DNA of 64,000 nt from Anaeramoeba ignava (Eukaryota > Metamonada > Anaeramoebidae), in contig JAPDFW010000055.1 in NCBI GenBank assembly GCA_028826165.1, positions 265,501 through 329,500 of the forward strand, in the 5' to 3' direction. Position numbers and translations under genes: made by a program. This document shows positions 47,901-56,828 of the stretch, piece after piece (positions within the stretch are counted from its first letter, which is position 1; each line of letters opens with the position of its first letter). The notes under the pieces were generated by a model. That model saw only the letters and a program-made list of their open reading frames with translations. It had not been told where the DNA came from and did not search any database.

Positions 47901-48753
47901 TTTGATTTTGATTTTTGATTTTGATTTTGATTTTGATTTTGAATATTGTTTTGATATTGATTTAGATTTTGATTTTGGATTTTGATTTTTGATTTTGATT
48001 TTGATTTTGATTTTGAATTTGAATTTGATTTTGATTTTGATTTTGAATTTGAATTGGATATTGATATTGATTTTGATTTTGATTTTGATTTTGATTTTGA
48101 TTTGAATTTTTTTTGATTTTTGAATTTTGATTTTTACCATTTTAATATTCACATCTGCACCTTTCAGAATTAGAAATGCAGAAATATCATCACTAGAATA
48201 ACCCTCCATTGCATAATGAAGAGGAGAATAACCCTAAATTAAAACAAAATTCCAAATTTAAAAAAAATTTCAAATTTAATTTCAAAAAAAAAATTTACTA
48301 ACTTTTAAATCCAAAAAAAACAACATTTTAGAACATTTCAAAAAAAAAGAAATTCAATAAATTGATTACTGGCTAAAAAAAAAGCAGATGAGTATTATTT
48401 CTAATGAATAAAATTGATTTTAATTTTGAAAATATTTTACTGATTTTTCATTTATATCTGCTCCTTTTTCAACAAGTAATTTTACAATATCAAGATTTGT
48501 ATGAAATAATATTGCTGCATGTAATGGAGATAAACCCTGTTTTTGTTTCGTTTTTTTTTCCTTATTTTAATTTTTCATTCAATTTTTTTTTGTTTTTTCT
48601 TTTACTAACTAAATTTAATTTTTTTTTTAAAATTTTTTTTTTTTTTTTTATTTGATAATTTACAGATCTAGTTCGTAAAGATTCAGTTTCAAGTGCTTCT
48701 AAAACACCTTCATAATTATTTTCTTCAATTTTTTTAAATAACAAAGAAGACAT
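44906..48753 (-). CDS. Ankyrin-BTB protein A, intron-rich, with single-codon microexons
   Basis: Large exons in transcript order: 48664-48753, 48441-48536, 48138-48233, 46797-46892, 46077-46172, 45752-45850, 44906-45613; all begin and end in phase 0. Exons 2-6 each encode exactly one ankyrin repeat (such as GLSPLHAA to GADINEKS). The last exon (235 residues) carries a worn BTB domain and a good one ([41 protein letters not shown]). Within the introns lie eleven 3-nt segments, each with an AG before and a GT after (see the array entry). Counting them as codons gives about 437 residues and restores a seven-residue linker (for example EKS-P-L-GY) at five of six joints with an assignable register. 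Without them the protein is 426 residues. The function of the family is unknown; BTB suggests dimerisation or cullin-3 recruitment. Confidence 0.85.
46265..46720. repeat. AATTTTTAATCA repeat in gene A intron
   Basis: About 38 copies of a 12-bp unit, AAATTTTTAATC, inside one intron segment bounded by the TAT (46260-46262) and AAA (46730-46732) microexons. Confidence 0.9.
47040..48120. repeat. AATATTG and TTTTGA repeats in gene A intron
   Basis: 47040-47520 is an ATATTGAAT/ATATTAA array. 47560-48120 is a (TTTTGA)n hexamer array. The two are separated by a microexon (AGT) whose surroundings, TACACTCTAAAATTTAATT, closely copy those of the GAT microexon (TACATCCTAAAATTTAATT) at 47012. Both arrays expand what would otherwise be ~70-nt introns. 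Confidence 0.88.
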
Positions 48754-48779
48754 TTTGAGGAAAAAAATGAAAAATTTTA

Positions 48780-50275
48780 ATCCAACTTATAATAAAAATT
48801 AAAATAAAACTTAAAATAAAAATTATAATAAAAATTATTAATAAAAATTATAATAAAAATTGGAATAAAACTTATAATAAAAATTGGAATAAAAATTATA
48901 ATAAAACTTATAATAAAAATTAGAATAAAAATTATAATAAAAATTATAATAAAAATTATAATAAAAATTATAATAATAAAAAAATTATAATAAAAATTAT
49001 AATAAAAATTATAATAAAAACTTAGAATAAAAATTATAATAAAAATTATAATAAAAATTATAATAAAAATTATAATAAAAATTATAATAAAAATTATAAT
49101 AAAAATTGGAATAAAAATTAAAATAAAAAATGTAATAAAAATTATAATAAAAATTAAAAATAAAAATGGAATAAAAATTAGAATAAAAATTAAAATAAAA
49201 ATTATAATAAAAATTATAATAAAAAATTAAAATAAAAATTATAATAAAAATTGGAATAAAAATTATAATAAAAATTGAATAAAAATTGAATAAAAAAGTG
49301 GAATAAAAATTGGAATAAAAATTAAAAATAAAAATTGAAATAAAAATTATAATAAAAATTGTAATAAAAATTATAATAAAAATTGAATAAAAATTATAAT
49401 AAAAATTATAATAAAAATGAAAAAATTATAATAAAAATTATAATAAAAAGTGGAATAAAAATTATAATAAAAATTATAATAAAAATTGGAATAAAAATTG
49501 GAATAAAAATTGGAATAAAAATTATAATAAAAATTATAATAAAAATTATAAAAATAAAAAAATAATAAAAATTATATAATAAAAATTATAATAAAAATTA
49601 TAATAAAAATTTATAATAAAAATTAAAATAAAAATTAAAATAAAAATTATAATAAAAATTATAATAAAAATTATAATAAAAATTATAATAAAAATTATAA
49701 TAAAATTCTCTATAATAAAAAATTGAATAAAAATTAAAATAAAAAGTGGAATAAAAATTAAAATAAAAATTATAATAAAAATTGGAATAAAAAATTATAA
49801 TAAAAATTGAATAAAAATTGGAATAAAAATTTAATAATAAAAATTGAATAAAAATTATAATAAAAATTATAATAAAAATTATAATAAAAATTATAATAAA
49901 AATTGGAATAAAAATTATAATAAAAATTGAATAAAAATTATAATAAAAATTAATAATAAAAATTATAATAAAAAGTGGAATAAAAATTATAATAAAAATT
50001 ATAATAAAAATTATAATAAAAATTGGAATAATAATTATAATAAAAATAGGAATAAAAATTAAAATAAAAATTATTTATAAAATTATTAATAAAAATTATA
50101 ATAAAAATTGGAATAAAATTATAATAAAAATTGGAATAAAAATTATAATAAAAATTAGAATAAAAATTATAATAAAAATTATAATAAAAATTAAAATAAA
50201 AATTATAATAAAAATTATAATAAAAATTAAAATAAAAATTATAATAAAAATTATAATAAAAATTGTAATAAATTT
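48780..50275. repeat. AAAAATTATAAT minisatellite
   Basis: About 120 copies of a 12-bp unit, AATAAAAATTAT, with variants AATAAAAATTGG and AATAAAAAGTGG, between the start of ankyrin-BTB gene A and the 3' end of the thioesterase gene. The minus-strand frame reading Tyr-Asn-Phe repeats is a by-product. Confidence 0.93.
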
Positions 50276-50311
50276 TTGGGAATTTTTGAAATTTTATTTT
50301 AAAAAGAAAAA

Positions 50312-51204
50312 TCAAAGAATTTTTGATAACCAATTCAAAACATCATCAATAACTTGTTCTGAAATTCCATGAGGGAGATTTTTATAAACATTAAATTTGA
50401 CGTCAAGATCATTTGCTTGAAGAAATTTTGCGGATCTTTCAGCCCAATTAAGAGGAATTAAAGAATCAGAATCACCATGACAAATAATAAAAGGAGTTTC
50501 TTTATTATTTTCAAGAATTTCTTGAGGTTTTTCTTTGGAAACTGGAACAAAACAACTTAAACCAATAACGCCATCCAATTTGACTTTTGTTAAAAATAAC
50601 GCTGTATATAAAGCAATTACTCCTCCTTGTGAAAATCCTCCTATTATTATCTTCTTTGACTTTGACACTTCTTCCTCAATTAATTTGTTTAAAATTTCAG
50701 ATGACTTTTTGATTCCATCATCGTCTCTTTTTGATGTTTCAGAAAACCCGTAAATGTCAAACCATGCTGGCATTTCCATCCCCATATTAGCTGTCACTGC
50801 CCGAGTTGGTGCTGTTGGTAATATTACTTTGGTTTTAGGAAATTTTTCGGTAATTATGTTAGCTACATCAACCCATCCTTTTCCAGTATCTAAATATTTA
50901 AAAATTAATATTAAATTTAAAATTAAATTTAAAATTAAAAATCAAATTTAAAATTAAAATTAAAATTAAAATTAAAATTAAAATTAAAATTAAAATTAAA
51001 TTTAAAATTAAATTTAAAATTAAAATTAAAATTAAAATCAAAATTAAATTTAAATTTAAAATTAAAATTAAATTTAAAATTAAAATTAAAATTAAAATCA
51101 AATTTAAAATTAAATTTAAAATTAAACTAACCGCCAAGACCATGAAGAATAAATATTGTAGAATCTGCTTTTTCTTTGTTTTCAATTGTAATTGGAGAAG
51201 ACAT
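50312..51204 (-). CDS. Acyl-protein thioesterase / lysophospholipase-like hydrolase
   Basis: Two exons (51132-51204, 50312-50889) join through a split Asp codon to 216 residues, the usual length of APT1-type alpha/beta hydrolases. Motifs are FILHGLGGDTGKGWVD (oxyanion loop), PTAPTRAVTANMG, MPAWFDIYG, the nucleophile elbow IIGGFSQGGVIALY with catalytic Ser, CHGDSDSLIPLNW with catalytic Asp, and NLPHGISEQVIDD with catalytic His. It should hydrolyse S-palmitoyl thioesters of proteins or lysophospholipids in the cytosol; substrates cannot be told from sequence. The intron (50890-51131) is an AAATTAAA repeat. The start follows a T-rich CATTTTTTTT leader. It is divergent from the gene at 51310, only 105 bp away, so the two probably share a promoter region. 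Confidence 0.93.
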
Positions 51205-51309
51205 AAAAATGAAAAAAAAATGAAAAAAAAAAATTAAAAAATTTTTTCAAAATCTATTTTTTATTCTTCTTCTTCTTCTTCTTTAATTTTAATTTTAGTT
51301 TTTATTTGA

Positions 51310-52768
51310 ATGGGATTAAATCAATCAACTCATAAAACAATTACAGCAAATCAAACTAAAGAATACTTTAAATCAATTAACGATTCAGATGAACCATTTT
51401 TAATTATCAATGAAAATCAAAATTATCAATTTCTTTCAAAGAAAATATTAAAACTTTTTCACACAAATAAAAAATCTTTTGAAAAAACCCCCCTTTTAGA
51501 TCTTGTCTCTATTTCTCATTCTAAAGACAATATTTCCAAAGAATCGATAATTCAAAAAATTAATTCAGATTTACCATTGTAATCCTTATTTATTTATTTA
51601 TTTATAAAATTATTAATAAAATTATTTATAAAATTGATTATAAAATTAAATATAAAATTATTTATTAAATTATTTATAAAATTGATTATAAAATTATTTA
51701 TAAAATTATTTATTAAATTAAATGTAAAAAATGAATAAAAAGTGGAATAAAAAGTGAAATAAAAAGTGGAATAAAATTATTAATAAAATTAAATATAAAA
51801 TTATTATTAAATTATTTATAAAATTATTAATAAAATTATTAATAAAATTATTTATTAAATTATTTATTAAATTATTTATTAAATTATTTATAAAATTATT
51901 TATAAAATTATTAATAAAATTATTTATAAAATTATTTATAAAATTATTTATTAAATTATTTATTAAATTATTTATTAAAATTTTAGGAGTCAAACAGGCT
52001 TCATCGAATTGGAAATAGAATTCCAAAATTTTAAAAAATCTTTCTTTTGGGTTCATGTATGTAAAAAATAAAAAATAGAATTTTTAATAAATAATTAATA
52101 AAAACAAAATTTTCTTTCATTCAAATTTCAAGTGTTGGATCTCATCAATTAATTTAGATAATAAATTTTGTTTGCAAATTTTAATGAATCAAGTTGAACA
52201 TCCAAATTTCAAAATAATTGATCTTGGACCAACAATGTTACTTATCCAAAAAGATCACACAACAAAAGCAGTAAATAAACAAGTAACCACTTTTTTTGAT
52301 TTGGATTCAAATACTTCAGATTCTTCAACTACAGATTCAGAAGCTCCATATAAATCAATAAAAAGTGTGGAACAATTTCTTAGTTTTTATCTTGAATTTA
52401 AATCAGAAAAGTTTCAAGAAATCCAAAATAAAATTAAACCAATTTTACAAGAAATAAAACATGCTAAACAAAATGAAGCAACAAAAACTGCTTTAAATTC
52501 TTTGGAGAAAATTCAATCCATTTTTTCTGATTCTTTCCAAAAATCAAAACTTGAATTAAATGAAATTGCAACTCGAATGAATTTACTTCGTCAATCAGAT
52601 TTTCAACGTGATCAAGATTTACAAGATCGAATTCAAAAAATTGAAGGAAAAACACAAGTTTTAATGAATGAAAATAAAATGATTCTTCAAAGAATAATCC
52701 CAATAAAGAAATTTGTTGATTCATTGGATTTTTCTGATTTATTAAAAGAAAAAGAAAAAGAAAAATAA
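51310..52768 (+). CDS. Coiled-coil protein with possible PAS-like N-terminal domain
   Basis: Three exons (51310-51578, 51987-52060, 52158-52768) join in frame to 317 residues. The N-terminus, MGLNQSTHK, fits an N-myristoylation site. Residues about 10-130 (PFLIINENQNYQFLSKKILK, LLDLVSISH, TGFIELEIEFQNFKKSFFWV, HPNFKIIDLG) have the strand/helix rhythm of a PAS domain; this is a weak, motif-level impression. A Ser/Thr/Asp stretch follows, then a long helical coiled coil (about 175-300), ending in Lys/Glu repeats. No enzyme motif is present. Intron 1 (51579-51986) is an AAATTATTTAT repeat. The 74-nt middle exon could be missed by gene finders. Confidence 0.65.
51585..51980. repeat. AAATTATTTAT repeat in intron, with GTGGAATAAAAA insert
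   Basis: An 11-12 bp AAATTATTTATA array fills the intron 51579-51986. It is interrupted at 51732-51775 by about three copies of the GTGGAATAAAAA 12-mer also found at 563-599 and 1405-1440. Confidence 0.88.
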
Positions 52769-52881
52769 AAAAAAAAGTGGAATAAGAGAAAAAAAATTTT
52801 TTTCCTTTTTGGGAAAATTTTTTTGATTTAAAAATTAATTAAATTTCTTTGATTTTTGATTTTTGATTTTTGATTTAAAAA

Positions 52882-55800
52882 TTATTTCTTGGAAAGTAAA
52901 TCATTGAAATTGGAATTCATATTGAATTGATAATACTCAAAAGCTTCAGATAACTTTTCTTTTACTTGAGGACTAACTTCTTCTGGTAATTCATCAGTGT
53001 ATAAATAATAAAGTAAAGTTTGCAAAGACTCTTGAGAATTTTGAGAATAATCTGAAACTTGATTTGAATCATCTTCAACACTTTGAAACATTCCTGAAAA
53101 TAAACCAGAGCGAATCATAAGAATAATCTTATGAACTTTAATAGGTTTTTCCTCACAAATAATTGAGAAATCTTTTGTACTTTCATCTTCCATTAATTTT
53201 TTATAATCTTTTGATAATCCAAATCTTCCTAATTTTTGCTTCCAATTTTCTAATCCAATTTTTTTAGCTGTTTCTTCAATAAATTCTCGGTTTTTAAGTT
53301 CAGCTTTGCCAGAATAAACAAAATTAAGAAAAATATCGATATTTTTGGATTCTTCTTGATGGAAAATTTCAACCAATTTATCTGCTGATTCTTTTCCTAA
53401 TCGAGCATTTAAAATTAAACTATGAACTTTCACATTCGAATCAATGCATTGAATTTCAATATCAGTAACAAGTTTCTTCTTTAAAAATTCATCAAAATCA
53501 TTTTGATAACTTGTCCATTTTTCAAGATCTTCTGTTTTAACTTCAAGAGTTCTATAACCTCCATAATACTAATTAAATGGGAATTCAAGAAAAAATAATA
53601 TTTTTTTTTTGATTGTGTTTTTTCTTTTCTTATTCTTTTTGAAAATTTACAGTATCACTAGGTACATATTCATAATCAACTCCATAATAAACTAATTGTT
53701 CAGCAAGTTCTTTTTTTGTATATTTTGCCAAATAATACGGAGTTTGACTCTTGATTTTTTTTTTGATATTAATTATATTTATTTATTTATTATTTTAATT
53801 TGAATTTAAATTTGAATTTACAGACTAAAAATTAGAAAATTAACAAAATTAAATCTAATTTATATTTCAAAACAAAAAATCATTTTGCTTTTTACTTTCT
53901 AATTAATTTTATTTTCTAAATAAATAGTTTTTTTTTTATTTTCAAAATTCTTCAAATTTACATTAATTGTATCAAGATCATATCCATGTTTTGCAAAGAA
54001 AGGAACTACTAAAGGATTAGTTTTTTTTTCTTGGAAAAAAGAGTGAAAAGATAATGCCTAAAAAAAAAGCAAATAAATTTTTGGTTTCTTTTTTTTCTTT
54101 TTTTTTGGAATTATTAAAGATAAACTACATATTCATCAACTGCAAGAGCTGCCTTTAAATCTGCTCCTTTCTCAATAAAAAAATCAGCAACATCAAATAA
54201 ATTGTTTCTTAAAGCATATTCCAAAACTGAATGATTCTTTTGATAATTTAAAAAAAAAAGAATAAATTATAAGATCTTTTCTCTGAAAAATTTTATGTTT
54301 AAATTTTTTTTTAAAAAAAGAATACATTCTAAAAAAATAAAATTATTAAATGAATATAAGCTAATAATTATACAAATAAAAAATAATCTAATTTTTTACA
54401 TTCTAATAAATAATAAAAATATTTATAAATAAATCAATAGATTTAATAATTTTTTTTTTCAAAATACATTTTTGCAATTTAGATCACTTCCTTTATCAAT
54501 AAGAAATTTAACAACATCCAAAGAACAACTACCTATAACAGAAAGTAATAGTGGATTATCTCCCTAATAAAAATATTTAAATTAAAATATTAAATTTTTT
54601 TTCTTGACATTTTTTTCTTGAAATTTTTTTACTCCCTAAAAAAAAAAAGATTAAAATTGATTATGAAAAGAATTATTTTTTTTCTTAGAATAAAAAAGAT
54701 AATACTCTCTAAAAAAAAAAGTAAAATTAATCATTTCATTCTTTTTTTTTTTTCTTTATAATTATTTTTTTACAGTAATTTTATTAATTTCTGCTTTAGA
54801 ATTTATAAGAAACTCAATTGTTTGCAATTCATATTTATTTAAACAAGCATTCAATAAAGGAGTGTAATTCTAATTTTTACAAAGAATATTTAAAATAAGA
54901 TTATATGCTTTTTTTAATTGATTTTCATTAAACTTTGAATAAAAATAAATTACAGCCTAATTTTGATTTAATTTTAATTTAATTTTAATTTTAATTTAAT
55001 TTAATTTTAATTTTAATTTAATTTTGATTTAATTTTGATTTAATTTTAATTTAATTTTGATTTAATTTTGATTTAATTTTAATTTAATTTTGATTTAATT
55101 TTAATTTAATTTTAATTTAATTTTGATTTAATTTTGATTTAATTTTGATTTAATTTTGATTTAATTTTGATTTAATTTTGATTTAATTTTAATTTAATTT
55201 TAATTTAATTTTGATTTAATTTTAATTTAATTTTGATTTAATTTTGATTTAATTTTAATTTAATTTTGATTTAATTTTAATTTAATTTAATTTTAATTTA
55301 ATTTTAATTTTAATTTAATTTTGATTTAATTTTGATTTAATTTTGATTTTAATTTTGATTTAATTTTGATTTAATTTTGATTTAATTTTAATTTAATTTT
55401 GATTTAATTTTGATTTAATTTTAATTTTAATTTAATTTTGATTTAATTTTGATTTAATTTTGATTTAATTTTAATTTAATTTTGATTTAATTTTAATTTA
55501 ATTTTGATTTAATTTTAATTTTGATTTAATTTTGATTTAATTTTGATTTAATTTTAATTTAATTTTAATTTAATTTAATTTAATTTTAATTTAATTTAAT
55601 TTAATTTTATTTTGATTGTCTTATAAAAAATTACATCCTTTTTTCAAATTGGAATTAAATTATTTTGTTTTGTTTTCTTCTTCTTTTTTTTTTATAAATT
55701 AAATATTTACATCAGCAGAATTAATATCAGCACCAGATTCAACAAGTAATTTAATAACATCAAAACCTAATCTTTCTTCAAGTGCTAAATTTAATGGACT

Positions 55801-56699
55801 CACATCCTTATTTAAATTGAAAAAAAAACAAAGAATAATTTTAATTGAAAAGAAAATTTTATAAAAAAAAATTTACTCTCTTTTTTTTTTATTAAAATTA
55901 ATTTTGTTAATAATAATAATTAATAAATAAAGAAACGAATAAAAGAATTTACAATCTAATAATAAAATATAATAATTTGAATATTTGTTTTCAATTTGTT
56001 TTTTTAAATAAAAATTGTTTTTTTACTGATAATTCATTAACTTTTGCTCCGTTTTTTAAAAGAAATTCAATAATTTCTCGATCTCGATGTTTATGAATTG
56101 CAAGATGTAAAGGAGTAAAATACTAATTAGAATTAAATTTAATTTAATTTATTTTTAATTTAATTTTTGATTTAAATTTAAAAATTTAAAAAATAAATAC
56201 ATCCTAAAAAAAAAAGAAAGAAATTAATAAAATAAAATGAAAAAGAAAATGATTTAAATTCTACATTCTATTTTTAAAAAAAGAAAATAAATTTTTTAAT
56301 CATTTTAAAAAAGAAAAAAAAAATCCAAAAATAAATAATTTTTACATAAGTTTTTAAATTTGGATCTGCTCCTTGTTTTATTAACTTTTTTAAAACATCT
56401 AAACCCTTGTTTTCACTAATTGCTAAATGAAGTGCAGTGTTTCCCTTTTTATATTTTGATTATTTTCAATATAAAAAAATGAGAACTTTGATTATAAAAA
56501 AAAAAATTTACAAACTAAATAAAAAATTATTAATTAAAAAAAAAATTTCAATTTGGGAATAATTAAGTAAATTACTTCCTATTTTATTTTATAAGAAAAG
56601 AAAAATACAAAAAAAAAATTTAATTTAAATAATTCAAATATAAAAAATATATAAAAAAAACTCACGTTTTGTGAATTAATTTTCGACATTTAAAATTTG
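52882..56699 (-). CDS. Ankyrin-BTB protein B, intron-rich, with single-codon microexons
   Basis: Large exons in transcript order: 56676-56699 (MSKINSQN), 56346-56444, 56027-56122, 55711-55806, 54774-54869, 54468-54563, 54129-54236, 53962-54057, 53651-53749, 52882-53568; all are phase 0. Each middle exon is one ankyrin repeat of 32-36 residues. The last exon encodes two BTB-like domains, the second clearest (KDFSIICEEKPIKVHKIILM, SGLFSGMFQSVEDDSNQVSDY). Fourteen 3-nt AG-NNN-GT segments lie in seven of the nine introns, always two per intron. Including them gives about 512 residues and linkers of seven residues, such as SQN-E-F-GN, ELS-I-R-DV and SAD-D-A-NY. Two introns (54058-54128, 53569-53650) have none, and at the first the preceding exon is longer (36 codons). 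Paralogous to the genes at 12686, 44906 and 60327. Confidence 0.85.
53822..56578 (-). other. Single-codon microexon array of gene B
   Basis: Fourteen 3-nt segments flanked by AG and GT on the minus strand: 56576-56578 (GAA), 56512-56514 (TTT), 56265-56267 (AAT), 56201-56203 (GAT), 55953-55955 (ATT), 55877-55879 (AGA), 55635-55637 (GAT), 54954-54956 (GCT), 54706-54708 (AGA), 54633-54635 (GGA), 54400-54402 (AAT), 54326-54328 (AAT), 53896-53898 (AAA) and 53822-53824 (TCT). Intron pieces come in threes, such as 71/73/70, 65/70/69, 65/71/89 and 63/71/72 nt. One middle piece is stretched to 678 nt by repeat. No segment is a stop codon. Confidence 0.75.
54957..55615. repeat. TTTAATTTTGA repeat in gene B intron
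   Basis: An array of TTTAATTTTGA / TTTAATTTTAA 11-mers, about 60 copies, inside the middle intron piece between the GAT (55635) and GCT (54954) microexons. Confidence 0.9.
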
Positions 56700-56828
56700 A
56701 AAGAAGAAAAATGAAAAAAAATGAAAAAATTTTTTTGAATATTTTTTTTAACAAAAGAAAGAAAAAAAGAAGAAAGCAAAAAAAAGGAAGAAAAGAAAAA
56801 AAAAAAAGAAAAGAAAAGAAAAAAAAGT

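Larger units (their letters stand above)
45687..48608 (-). other. Single-codon microexon array of gene A
   Basis: Eleven 3-nt segments flanked by acceptor AG and donor GT on the minus strand: 48606-48608 (TTA), 48370-48372 (CCA), 48299-48301 (TTA), 47534-47536 (AGT), 47015-47017 (GAT), 46953-46955 (TTC), 46730-46732 (AAA), 46260-46262 (TAT), 46005-46007 (GGA), 45933-45935 (TGG) and 45687-45689 (AAA). Intron pieces between them are mostly 55-87 nt (such as 68, 68, 65 and 69, 69, 82), the size of ordinary introns elsewhere in the window. Three pieces are enlarged by simple repeat (601, 516 and 467 nt). None of the codons is a stop. The AGT and GAT segments sit in near-identical surroundings and look duplicated. 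Confidence 0.75.

Noticed and set aside
47544-48137. Continuation of the ankyrin exon into a Lys/Ile/Ser-rich tail
   Set aside because: It reads through the GTAAAA donor into a TTTTGA array. The next ankyrin exon is regained by splicing.
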